From Jacaranda mimosifolia (taxonomy: Eukaryota > Streptophyta > Magnoliopsida > Lamiales > Bignoniaceae), in NCBI GenBank assembly GCA_018894105.1, contig CM032126.1, positions 31,346,391-31,410,390 on the forward strand: 64,000 bases of DNA, read 5' to 3'. Positions 24,981 through 35,491 of this stretch are shown piece by piece. The stretch's first letter is position 1; each line of letters opens with the position of its first letter. A model generated the notes under the pieces. The model saw only the letters and a program-made list of their open reading frames with translations. It was not told the origin of the DNA and ran no database searches. The position numbers and the translations under genes are program-made.

Positions 24981-27490
24981 ATGTTGGGTTTATCTGGTTC
25001 GGAGGGCAGTCGTAGGGAGAATAGTGAGGCTACCCACTTTGACAAGCCTGGGGGCTTGCCAGACGAGTCAAGTGATTCATTGAGCGATGATTCGAATTCC
25101 AGCAGCTCAAGTGGCGACCGTGGGGGGGATGGAGCTGGGCCAAGTCAAGTTCATCCCTCGCGGGGTCTATTATTCACCTCGAACCATTATAGTGAAATTG
25201 TGTCAACCATCACCCCTGTTGATTTAAGACGTATTAGGCAGTTATACCATATTCCTCTCGAGTATGAACTATTGACGCTTGGGGCTTCTAGTCAAATGCA
25301 TCGTCCCCTGGCAGGCCGTATCACTGTTTTTGAGGATGCTTTTAGGTGTGGTCTTAAGTTTCCTCTAAGTACTCAGATGGTCGACCTGCTTAGGGGCCTT
25401 CAGGTGTGTATAACCCAGTTACTGCCAAATTATTTCTCGACCATTTATAGTTTCATTATCTTGATACACCTATTCGACTAGCCCGCTAATTTTGAAAACT
25501 TATCGAACCTCTTCCATCTTCTTATGTCCCGCAAGTCGAGTAACACCGACGAGTCGGGTTTCTACTATTTAACCGTTCGACCTCGCCATAAATTCCTTGT
25601 AACCCCAGCCTCCTCTTACAGGCAAGAATGGAAAAAATGTTATTTGTTTGTTCGGGTTGCTGGGGGTTTCAACATTCCTCGGGGTTGGTGGATGGGGCAT
25701 GTCGAGATGCTAGGTAACCTAACCCCAACCTGGTACAATACCTTCATTTGGGATCTGGTCGAATTTGGTCAAATGAAGGCCTCGATGTTTATCAAGAAGA
25801 AGAGTTTGGTATTGGATAGGTTGTCTCCAGCTCTGTTAAATTTGTCTGTGAATGACCAACTAGGTAGACTGTGCTTCTTTCAGTTTGTTATTTTTCTATC
25901 CTTGTGCTAGATTTTGACTTTTGTTGTTTTGCTGCTTGGCAGATCATGACGAGATCATGAACTATTCAAGGGACGAGGCTCAAGCGAGGGCGAAGAAGAA
26001 CCAGCAGTGCCGCCAGGTGACAGTGGCTCGTCGAGCGGTGGTCGATGCGCCTCAAAAGGAGGTAGTGACACCTACACTATCGCCAACACCATCGCCAACT
26101 CGACCCGTTGCAACTACAAGCAACAGCTTTGCGGGTCGATGTAAAAGAGCAATGTTGGAGCAGGCAGAACCTGCTTCGAAGGGGACCGCCGCTGAAAAGG
26201 GAAAAGGGAAGGCTGCAGGGTCGAGCCTACCGACGGGGGACGACCTGTTTGGGACCTGCGGGGATGATGTTCTATTTCAGCTGCCCAGACTGCCTTCGCC
26301 TAGGTTTGGGACTGAGCCTGGCATGATTGTGTATAACTAGCTGTCAATGGAGACGGCGGGGCGGATGGGCGTTGCTTCGCTAAAAGTGCTAGTGGTTGGG
26401 CAGTTCCTAGCCGACCTAAAGAAGCTGATGGGGCTAAGCTAAGACGCTACTCTTCGGGCGTTGGCTTATTACGCCAATATAGTAAGGTTTTAGTCGAGTA
26501 GATTACGTGGCTAAATACTCGTCAATTATTTATATTCTTACTAATAATGTTGTCTTTCAGGTCGGCCAGCTGGGGCATAGTTTTTACAGGCGATCAGAGC
26601 TGGCCTTAGCCAATCGCGAGCAACTGCAAGCTGGCGGGGATACAGAGACTTTTAGGGTTCAGCTTGAGTCCTCACAAACGAGAGTAGATGAACTCACCAA
26701 GCAAGTCGAGGAGCTGAACTGACAGCTTCAAACGAGGGATGGTCAACTGGTTGCCTCTGTCAAGGAGAGGACTAGGTTGGGCGAGCTACTGAAGAAGGCT
26801 CTGCTGGATGGGCAAGTGGCCTTTGCGTCTAGTCAATCCGCAAGTCATAATGCTGGCCTAAACGAGGCTCGAACTGAGTTCTACTGGATACTGCTGTTGA
26901 TGCGACGGGAGGTGGTGCAATAATTCATGATGAGCTCAGCATTCCAGGATGCAAGCGTTGTGTTTGCGCTCGACAATGCTTGCAATTCTTTCGAGAAGGC
27001 ACTTAAACAACTGCATTTTCTAGGCTACTTCTTCCAACCAGAAGACAGGTATCACCTCAGTCATTTGCTCGATAAGCAGTTACAGCCCTATCCAGAGGAT
27101 GATGGCGGGGCTTAAGGTGGAGGCATCGAAACCACTGTAGCCGAGGGTATCACAAAGGTTCCGCCATTGCCGCTTTTGGCAGATGAACAGAGGAAGTGGG
27201 CCGACATCGAGAAGAGATTGAAGGCAATTGCGCAAGAATTTAACTTTGCCGCCGACTTCGCATTCGAGGTCAAGGAGGGGGAGGTCGATACAGCCACATA
27301 CCTTCCTCATCTGGAAGGGCGATTCCTAAGTGACGTGGCTAGTCCTTCTCAGTCGGCGACCACTGCTGTACCAATCGCTATTGCCATGCCCGAGCCTGTT
27401 CCGATTGCCATCCCTTCGAGCGACGAGCTCGAGCAAGCCATTGAAGATGGTGCTCGAGCCGGTGGTGATGAGGGTGCTGGGTCGAACTGA
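24981..27490 (+). pseudogene. Antisense gene of E1 (Transposase_28-like protein), decayed
   Basis: This gene is on the strand opposite to E1 gag-pol. The reading frame is best explained by three exons: 24981-25863, 25943-26481 and 26561-27490, with donors tag|gtagac and ata|gtaagg and acceptors ggcag|at and ttcag|gt. The same joints exist in E2. Exon 1 starts MLGLSGSEGS (a second in-frame ATG lies 3 bp upstream), has an acidic/Ser-rich stretch, then a region resembling Pfam 'putative gypsy type transposon' (VFEDAFRCGLKFPLS ... SGFYYLTVRPRHKFLV ... YLFVRVAGGFNIP). Exon 2 is Pro/Thr/Lys-rich; exon 3 is coiled-coil-like (QLESSQTRVDELTKQVEELN), then QDASVVFALDNA. In-frame stops occur at 25479, 26338, 26441, 26720, 26922 and 27112. 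Function is unknown; this is additional retrotransposon coding sequence, not a captured host gene that I recognise. Confidence 0.75.
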
Positions 27491-27849
27491 AGTTGTTGCT
27501 GCTTAGATATTATAGCATTTTCTTCCTTTGTATATAATGGAAGTGCCTTGAGCAGACGCTGTTGCATGGTTGGTTTTTCATTTTGTATAAACGAATGTTT
27601 TCTGCGTTTAAGCAAGTTTTTTGCTAAGATTTTACCTTGACTGCCTTTATTTTGTTGCAAATATGGCTTTGGCACTTAGCCAAGATTAATTTAAGGACCT
27701 TATCGAGTGAATTATAAGTACTATACAACATGATGAATTAGAAACAATAAATTGCCACCTCGTGGGCGCGATTTAACTGAAAATGTTTGCATCGTTTATG
27801 ACTACAAACTGTTGTGCCGATTGTTTGGTTAGATAAAGTAACCGCTTGA

Positions 27850-28060
27850 TGATAAACTTTTGAGTAGTTTAGCATCTACGTGGTCGACATTCGATAATAA
27901 ATGATAAGCTTTAAATAATTTAGCAACTACGCGGTCGACTAATTGGTCTCGGCTGGGAAGCCTCGACTTGGCGGCTAGATGCCTGCTTGGTCGACTATTT
28001 GGTCTCGGCTGTCAAGCCTCAACTTGGAGGCTAGAAGCCTGCTTGGTCGACTTCGGGATC
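27850..28060. repeat. Short tandem repeats in the E1 integrase-antisense gene spacer
   Basis: Units of 56 bp start at ggtcgac in 27933, 27989 and 28045 (last one partial), with 'tggtctcggct' and 'cctgctt' in each. To the left, two related about 52-bp units (27851, 27903) end in 'ctacgNggtcgac'. The unit is homologous to the 66-bp repeat in the same place in E2, but the period differs. Confidence 0.8.
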
Positions 28061-28239
28061 GACTGAGGGTTGTAAACTTGTGTAAGTTTGTATTTATAGA
28101 ATGTGTGGTAACTTTTATTGCTGCTGGGAAGTACAAAGGAGGCCGATGGCCATTTATACATAGAATCTCTTTAGGTTTACATTGTTCCACGGTCGTGGTA
28201 GTTCGTTGCATGTCGTGTCTGCTAGTCGGTAGACGTTGT

Positions 28240-29358
28240 TCTTGGACACTTTGATCACTGAGTAAGGCCCCTGCCACTTTGGGTTAAGTTTTCCTACATT
28301 TTTTATACTTCTACTTTCTAGAGGACGAGATCGCCAACCTTGAAGCTCTGGGGTCGCACTGTTTTATTGTAACATTCCGTCATTTTTGACCGATATTATT
28401 GCGTTGTGTTGTAAGCTGTGTGGCGCAGCTCATCAACAGTGATTAGGTCAAGTGTTCTCTCCATCGTATTTCTGACTGGATTATAGTAGATTACTCGAGC
28501 TGTGTGCTGGATCAGCTCGGACGAAATTACTGCTTCAGATCCGTAGACCAAGCTGTACGGGCTGTGGCCTATGGTTGTTCGGGGTGTGGTTTTATATGCT
28601 AACAACACCCCTGGGAGGTCATCTGCCCAACTGGCACCTATGCCAGGTATCCGAAGCTTGAGGTGATCGAGAACAGTTCTGTTCGTGACCTTAGTCTGGC
28701 TATTGACCTAGGGGTTTCCTACCGACGTAAAGTGTTGGCTGACTCCCAAGGCCTCACACTATTTTCTCGTGCTCTTACTTTGGAACTGAGTGCCGTTATC
28801 CGAGATTAGGCCTTTAGGCAAACCAAATCGACATATTATGTTCTTCCAAATCAAGCTCTTGACAGCCGCGTCGATGATTTTCAAAATTGCTTCGGCCTCT
28901 ACCTATTTAGTAAAGTACTCGACTGCCACGATGATGAATTTGCACTTACCAGATGTCTTAGGGAGAGATCCAACTATGTCGATCCCCCACTAGTTGAATG
29001 ACCATGTTATCTAAACATTGATCATCGATGAGGCTGGTTGATGCGGTTTGTTTGAGTGGATTTGGCATGATGGGCATCTTTTAGCGAAGTTGACGGAGTC
29101 TTGCAATAGGGTGGACCAAAAATAATCGTAACGGACAACTTTGTGCACCAAAGACCGACCACCAAAATAGTTGCCGTAGATGCCTGCGTGAATCTCTTGT
29201 AGCACTTTGTTTGCCTCATTGGGTGCTAGGCATTTTAGTGGGGGTCCTAATGTTAACCTCCTATAGAGCTGTCCATGGTCAACAAGTGCAAACTTGGTTG
29301 CCAACCCTCTAAGCTTGCGGGTCTCCTTGTCATCGCTGGGCATGGTCCCTTGACTCAA
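28240..29358 (-). pseudogene. E1 integrase, inactive
   Basis: On the minus strand the N-terminal HHCC zinc-binding part reads HAGIYGNYFGGRSLVHKV ... CPSCQIHSN (29011-29210). The catalytic core follows: IDIVGSLPKTSG, then SDNGTQFQS, then QTKVTN, then ADDLPGVLLAYKTTPRTT. The third catalytic residue is Lys (codon at 28690-28692, plus-strand ctt), where E2 has Glu, so the DDE triad is lost. Stops interrupt the core, several at Trp codons (for example 28903-28905, minus-strand tag where E2 has tgg). The conserved C-terminal stretch SLVYGSEAVISSEL is near 28540. It would insert element cDNA into the genome if intact. Confidence 0.85.
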
Positions 29359-29379
29359 GTAAAGCTTGATTAGCTTTTG

Positions 29380-30400
29380 CTAAGAGGGAGCTGTCTCTTC
29401 GACGGACCCGACGAGACTATAATTGGTAGCCTGGATACGAGGCTTGCTGGCCACTAAGAATGTTATGGTTATTTCCCTGATGCCTTTCGTCGAGCTGGCT
29501 AGCTTCGAAAGTGCATCTACTCGTTCGTTCTCTACTCGGGGGACTTGGCTTAGGGTGAAACTCCTGAATGATTGTTGTAATTGTCTTACTTCTATCAGAT
29601 ACTGAGTCATTTTGGCCTTCTTAGCCTCGAAGTTGCCCTCGACTTGTTTCGCGACGAGCTGGGAATCAATGATCGCTACCAGTTGCTCGACGCTGCGGGC
29701 CGCAGCTATGCACATTTCTGCGATAGGAGCTTCATATTCTGCCTTGTTGTTGGTAACCAAAAAGTCGAGCTTTATTGCAAAATCGTACTCCTCGACAAGT
29801 GGGGAATGGAGATGCACACCTATCCCGCCTCCTGATGTGGTTGCTGAAATGTTGATGTTCTCGACTTTTTGGTTCGGTAGATCAAGTCTTTCGACGATGA
29901 AGTCGGCCAGGACTTGTGCTTTTATGGTAGTTCGCGGCTGGAATGTAATGTCGAACTCTCCAAGTTCGATGGCCCACTTAGCGAGTCAACCTGAAGTGTC
30001 GAGCTTCGACAACACCTATTTTAACGGTTGATTCATCGACACCACGATCGCGTGTGATTGAAAGTAAGGTCGAAGCTTTCGCGCTGCTGTAACAAGGGCG
30101 AGAGCGAACTTCTCGATCTCTAGATAGTTGTGTTCAGGACCATGCAAAGCTTTGCTGCAATAATACACCAGACGGTGAATCCCCTCTTTGGTCGATGTCA
30201 AGACTGAACTAATCGAATCAAAGCCAGATAAAGTTGCAGCACTTCTCCCAGGTCGGGTTTGGCGAGCATAGGTGGTGAAAACAAATATTTCTTGAGCTCT
30301 ACCAAGGCCTGGTCGCACTGCTGAGTCCACTGAAACCCTGATTTCCTCGCGTTTTTGAGTATTTTGAAGAAAGGGAAGCTCTTGTCGGTTAGCTTCACAA
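29380..30400 (-). pseudogene. E1 RNase H and second (archaeal-type) RNase H
   Basis: The first, gypsy-type RNase H is at 30016-30400 (minus), with LVYYCSKALHGPEHNYLEIE and AARKLRPYFQSH. The second domain (29380-29990) has a TNNKAEYEA-type motif, SQLVAKQVEGNFEAK and NERVDALSKLASS, matching the extra RNase H seen in plant Tat elements. Here the Asp before SQLV is retained (IIDSQLV), unlike E2. Frame breaks occur between the domains and at the beginning of the second one. Confidence 0.82.
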
Positions 30401-30429
30401 TGAATCTACCGAGGGGTATGATCCTACTG

Positions 30430-31433
30430 ACCAGTCGTTGAACATCTTAAACAGTATGGGGCGGGGTAACAACCAAGATTACCTGGATTTTATGCGGGTT
30501 TGCCTCGATCCCTCTCTGACTGACCATATATCCAAGGAACTTGCCTCCACGAATTCCGAATGTACACTTATTTGGGTTGAGTTTCATGCCAAAGGCTCTT
30601 AGTATGGAAAAGGTGTGGTTGAGATCGATGAGGTGGTCTTTAGCCTTCTTAGTTTTTACAATCATATCATCGACATAGACCTTCATCGACCTCTCAATTT
30701 CTTTCTTGAACATAAAGTTGACTAATCTTTGGTACGTTACTCCCGTATTTTTGAGCCCGAAGGGCATAGTTAAAAAATAATATACTCCAGTGGGGACGAC
30801 GAAAGAGGTCTTGTCCCTATCCTTGAGTGCCATAAATATTTGATAATAGCCTTGGAAGGCATCCATTATACTCAATAACTCACACCCAACAGTGGAATCT
30901 ATTAATAAATCTATACGAGGTAAGGGGTAAGGATCCTTAGGGCAAGCTTTATTCAAGTCCGTGAAATTGTTACACATTCGCCATTTTCCATCATTCTTGG
31001 GGACGAATACAACATTACATAGCCAAGAGGGGTACTGAATTTCTACAATATATCCTCATTCTAAAATCTTGTTGACCTCCTCCTTGATGATTTGGAACCT
31101 CTCAACATTGAAAGTTCTTGTCTTTTGCCTTACTAGTTTGTGAGTGGGATCCACGTTGAGTCGATGGACTATGACAATGGGCTCGATTCCTTGGAGGTCG
31201 GCGGCTCTCCATGTGAACACATCAATGTTACATCGAAGGAAATCGATCATAAGGCATTCCAGGTGGTCACCCATATCGTTCCCAACCCTAGTGATCTTGT
31301 TGGGGTTTTCAGGTTCCAGCTCGATTATTTTGAACTCCACGACGGGCTCGACCCAGGTGTCTTCGAACTTCCTCTTCTTGGCTGATGGTCCCTCCTTGGG
31401 TTTCACTACAAAGGCGTCTCCTGAGGGCTTCAA
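30430..31433 (-). pseudogene. E1 reverse transcriptase
   Basis: Minus-strand fragments 31056-31433 and 30447-30977 give the connection region (KPSGDAFVVKPKEGP ... DVFTWRAADLQGIEP ... HRLNVDP) and the RT fingers/palm: WRMCNNFTDLNKACPKD, LPRIDLLIDSTVGC, FLTMPFGLKNTGVTYQRLVN and the active-site YVDDMIVK. The two pieces are in one frame, separated by a TGA in place of the Ala of E2 (LLEAGYI). The chain ends in a frame break near 30440 shortly after [13 protein letters not shown]. Confidence 0.88.
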
Positions 31434-31559
31434 CTAAGGTCGATTTTTCTGCTCGTTGGACTCGACGAAAATAGAATAGCAGCGCCATGCGTCCTTAAGG
31501 TTGCTCAAAAGTTCTCCTACTCCAGCTGGAGTTGGGAACTTAATCTTCATGTGGTACGT

Positions 31560-31985
31560 AGAGACGATGGCCCTGAAGTCATTTAGGGCTGGTCAACTAA
31601 TGATGACATTGTAGGCGAATGGAGCGTCGTCTACCAAGTAATTGATCATCAATGTTCTGTTATGGGGACCCTATCCAAATGTTGTGGATAGGTTGATAGA
31701 TCCCTTCGGGATGATTTTCGACCCACCAAATCTGACTAGCGGTGTTCTGACAGGATCAAATTTTAATTTCCCCAGCTTCATTCTATTCAGTGTGGACAAA
31801 AACATTATGTTCACGGAGCTGCCGTTGTCGACCAATATCTTTCTGACCTCGAAGTTGGCTACTTCCAGTGTTACCACCATGGGGCAGTCTATTTTTTTGT
31901 CGACTCCCTTGTTCTCCATATGGTCGAGGTCGGAGTCGCTAAACGAGATTGGCTCGGCACTGGTGGAGAGCTGGAAAACTGTCAC
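31560..31985 (-). pseudogene. E1 aspartic protease
   Basis: The minus-strand fragment (31671-31985 plus continuation) contains PISFSDSDLDHMENKG ... FEVRKILVDNGSSVNIMF ... LVRFGGSKIIPKGSI. The Asp of LVDNGSS is present (plus-strand gtc at 31827-31829), as expected for a retropepsin-like active site. The following part, with the ADDP-type block, is interrupted. Protease cuts the gag-pol precursor. Confidence 0.8.
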
Positions 31986-32099
31986 GACCTTAGCTGGTCT
32001 GGTCGATTCTAGCTATCTTTGGGTTTGTTTCCTTGCATTCATGGAATCCCCCAGTGGGACCTCCCGCGATCATGTCTATGACTCCTTGGATAGGCGGGT

Positions 32100-33640
32100 G
32101 GGATTCTTAGGCAGGTCTTTTTCCTTTATCTTCTATCTTTGGGCTGGCCGATCTTTCTCTACATGGAGTCCGGTCAGTTTTGCCCTCTTCGCACCTGGCC
32201 TGCTCTTCGACATACTTTTTCAGATGGCCCTGCTTGATCAGTCTTTCGATCTCATCCTGCAAGTTGAAGCAATCTTCGTGTCATGCCCTTTTTCTCGATG
32301 GAAATGGCAATATTTTTTTGAAAATTTCATAGCTTCAATCTCTGTGAGCTTTCTAGATTTTTTGAGTAGGTTGTCGTGCTGAATGGCAAATAATACCTCT
32401 TTCTTTGAGAGGTTGAGCGGAGTGTAGTCGTGGAAGCATTTTATGGGCGATGACGTCCCTCTCTGACCTGATGGTCATCTTTCTCCTTATTTTTCTTCTT
32501 GTTGGCCTCCAGATTGCCGTATTTCAACTTGTTCATCTCTTCTTGAGTCATGTACCTCTCTGCGAGGTCAAGAAGCTCCTCCATCGATCTGGGTTGCTCG
32601 CGGACCAATGCATTGGCACATTCCTTGTGCCTGAGGCCTAGAAATAACATGTCGATTAGGAATTCGATTCTTGAGTTGTCAATGTTTTAACACCTCCGTG
32701 TTGAATCAGGTGAAAAAGTCTCGAAGGGATTCTCCCTCGTTCTGCTTTACTGTGTGCAAATAGGTGTAAGGAAGTTTTACTTTTTTCCTGCTCGCAAACT
32801 GGTGTAGAAATTTGTCGCACAGCTGATCATATGAGTATATCGACGCCGGTTCCAGTTTCACAAACCAGTCGAGTGCTATCCCTTGAAAGGTGGTCACAAG
32901 CATCTTAGCGTGGATGTACTCATTGTGTCTATGCAGGTGCATCATGTGCTCGAACTGCATTAGATGTTTGTTCGGGTCGGTCAAGCCATCATATCTTAGC
33001 AAGCCAGTCGGAATCTTGGCATCGACAGCAATGTGCTCGTTGATGATATCTTGGACAAAGGGAGAGTCTCTTTCTCTTCAAAACCTCTGCGGTCCTTTTT
33101 GGTGGGGCAACCTTCCCGTGTTTCTCCTCGAGATCTCCTTTAGTCGTCAGTTCAATTGTTGCACCTGGTAGGATACCTCATCCCATTCTTCCTTATCTGC
33201 CTGGGATGCATTTATGTTCGTGCGAGGTCTCGAGCGTTTGACCCTATTGCGCTATGAGGCTCGAATTGGTCAAACACCATGGTCGACAGAATTCGCTACC
33301 TTCCCGCTCATCTCGCGCCTCGATGGTGGCCTGCTAGATTCTGGTCGTTTAAAGTTTGCTTTGGGCTATTTTCCCTTCGGCGGGTTGCGGTGTTGCACTA
33401 GCTGTTGGCTCTGGTTGGGTAGTGTGTCGATTCAAGGCTGCCGAGAGTTGAGCTGAAATCTGCTTACTGATGAGCTACATCAATTGGGGCATGGTCAAAG
33501 TGACCATTACCTCTGGCGGGGCGCTGGATCCTGGGGCGCCTGGCTCTTGATGAGGTCTAGGCGGGGAAGAGCTGGATCTCCTGCTTTATTCCTTTCCTGA
33601 GGGGGCTCGTCTGGTGTTTACCATTTTCGATAGCGGACTC
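32100..33640 (-). pseudogene. E1 gag
   Basis: Minus-strand pieces at 32441-32650 and 32706-33002 form a retrotransposon gag domain: LRYDGLTDPNKHLMQFEHMM, YIHAKMLVTTFQGIALDWF and QLCDKFLHQFASRKK, then LFLGLRHKECANALVREQP. A CCHC-like knuckle region follows near 32250. The N-terminus (about 33620) begins MVNTRRAPSG, as MLNARRAHLG does in E2. Several stops and frameshifts separate the pieces. Confidence 0.82.
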
Positions 33641-33647
33641 AAAAGTT

Positions 33648-33666
33648 TCCCACAGACGATGCCAAA
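33648..33666 (-). other. E1 primer-binding site region
   Basis: Immediately downstream of the 5' LTR (minus strand) the sequence is tttggcatcgtctgtggga. E2 has tttggcgctgtctgtggga in the same position. Position and conservation support a tRNA primer-binding site; the tRNA is not identified. Confidence 0.65.
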
Positions 33667-34443
33667 TGATGAGGGTAGAATCCATTGGATGTTGGACCAA
33701 GTTGATGTTTTGATGAGGTTCGACCTCTGTGGTCGATTTACGAATGTAGGTGGGGTGAATCCTGCAATCACTTAGCAAACGTTAGGCTAGCCGAGGAGCC
33801 CTCGGCTTAGGCCTTCCAACAATCAAGTTAATACGGGTCGACTAAATAATTCGAGCAACAGAGTATGGGCTTTTTGTATATATCAGAGCATACCTTTGAA
33901 AGGTTGGAGTGGGGGTATTTATAGCCTTCTCTCCTTGGGGATTTTCCAGAGATGTCCTTGATGTGTAGAGAGGGCTCTTGTCCTTGCCTGAGGGGCAATT
34001 AGTCACCTCCCATCCCTGTGCTATTTCAGGTGGCCGCTTTACCAGGTTTTAGGGACAAGATAGGACACTGTTGACGCGCCTGCCACGCCAAGCAGTAATT
34101 GGGTGGCATACGCCAAGCAGTAATGGGGCGACATGCGCCATTAATGTGGAGGCATGTCATCTGTCAGTGCATTTAATGCGGCAGGGATGGCCCTGTGTTC
34201 TGCCGACCTCTTTGGTCGGAAGAAAAATCGACTTGATAGTGTACAAGAGTATGGATTAGCAATGTGGGTCGACCTACGGCCTTGAGCGAGTCCCGATCGA
34301 GTGCTCATTTACTTGGGTACACCGTCGATCATAGAGGTCGACTTGGGTCGAGAGCGCCGTTGGGCTCCGAAAGTAAGATGGGCTTGGTATTGCGCCTTTG
34401 GGCCCACGTGGTTTGGGCCAAGCCACTTGGGCTATCCATATCA
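33667..34443 (-). repeat. E1 5' LTR
   Basis: It matches 23847-24607 over its length, with terminal tgatga.../...atatca on the plus strand. It has an extra duplication around 'gccaagcagtaat' at 34086-34130 and the hairpin block at 33789-33807. Divergence from the other LTR, by eye about 6-8 %, indicates an insertion that is not recent. Confidence 0.93.
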
Positions 34444-34448
34444 CTTAA

Positions 34449-35405
34449 TATATAATACATAAAAATATAAATTCCTTTTAAAATACTTTGAATAAATTAA
34501 TATTTAATTAAAAGTAAATAAGTAAAAAATTGAAAAAAAACAAAAAATGAGTCATCACCAATCGGACTTGGGTGGTGGTTGGGGGTAGGTATAGGGTTCA
34601 TATGTATTTATTTATATATATATAATATAGATGTGTATATATATACATATATATGTAAATATATATTATTCTAAAATATTTTTTTGTTGAGGTTTTTTGT
34701 GGTATTTGACTTTTTTTTTGATTTTTTAGTGAGGTTTAAATGGTCATTTCATATTATGTGGGTTTTTTTCATAAATAGATCAAGTGTAGGAATTTTTTTC
34801 ATAAATAGATAACAATTTCCATCAAGATTTTAAACGAAAAATTGGACGAAGGACCAAAACTATTTAAAAAATTAAAAAATTTGGCCTAAAAATGTTCAAC
34901 ACTATACTTTGGGACTAACAGTGCGTACGTAGTTAAATTGTGCGACCAAAAAGAAAAATTTCCCATTTGGTCAAACTAAATAAGTTTTTAATAATAAAAT
35001 TTTATTATTACTAGTAACAATACAATGAATCGTTAAAATATGATCAAAATCAACCATAAACCAGTTGTACAGATATCGGGTTAAACGTGTATATTATGTT
35101 GCCAATTAATTACTAAAATAAAATATTATTACTTTACATTTTAAATCAAACAGCTTACATTAAATATATTTATGCATTTTTTATATGAGGTGTGTAGAAT
35201 CAAAATTCCACCGTGGAGTACTCCATCAAACTATCCATTCATTCTTTATTTATTTTGTTTTATGCTTATCTTTTCCACTGCATAGCTGTTCACACCGCTG
35301 CTGCTACTAATGGTTCCTTACTTCCAGATGTCAGTTTCTAAGAAGAAAGGACCCAAAACCCCCATGCTGTTTTCTTTTATCCCGACTTCTCATGCATTAT
35401 AATTG
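34449..35405. other. Intergenic region upstream of XTH
   Basis: AT-rich, with (TA)n-like tracts at 34610-34670 and a small duplication 'ttttttcataaatagat' (34765 and 34796). No ORF or transposon end is recognised. It probably includes the XTH promoter. Confidence 0.5.
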
Positions 35406-35419
35406 CTATATATATATAT
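35406..35419 (+). promoter_or_regulatory. XTH TATA box
   Basis: ctatatatatatat lies about 75-85 bp upstream of the XTH start codon. This leaves a 5' UTR of roughly 50 bp if transcription begins about 30 bp downstream. Confidence 0.6.
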
Positions 35420-35491
35420 TTGTAAGCAACAAACTTCCTGATCAGCATACACCCGAAAAAAAGGGAAATAGAGAGTACAAGAGAAAAAAAA

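Larger units (their letters stand above)
23847..34443 (-). mobile_element. Tat-lineage Ty3/gypsy retrotransposon E1, 10.6 kb
   Basis: The LTRs are at 23847-24607 (3' LTR) and 33667-34443 (5' LTR), flanked by a perfect 5-bp TSD, cttaa (23842-23846 and 34444-34448). Gag-pol is read on the minus strand in gypsy order: GAG, protease, RT, RNase H, a second archaeal-type RNase H, integrase. The extra RNase H and an antisense gene between integrase and 3' LTR fit the Tat lineage. The antisense gene (24981-27490) lies on the plus strand. All coding parts carry stops or frameshifts. The element is a close relative of E2 (46950-57550), in the opposite orientation. Confidence 0.95.

Noticed and set aside
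24981..27490. The antisense gene as a captured host gene
   Set aside because: The same gene is present at the same place in E2 and its protein resembles the 'putative gypsy type transposon' family rather than a cellular gene, so it belongs to the element lineage.
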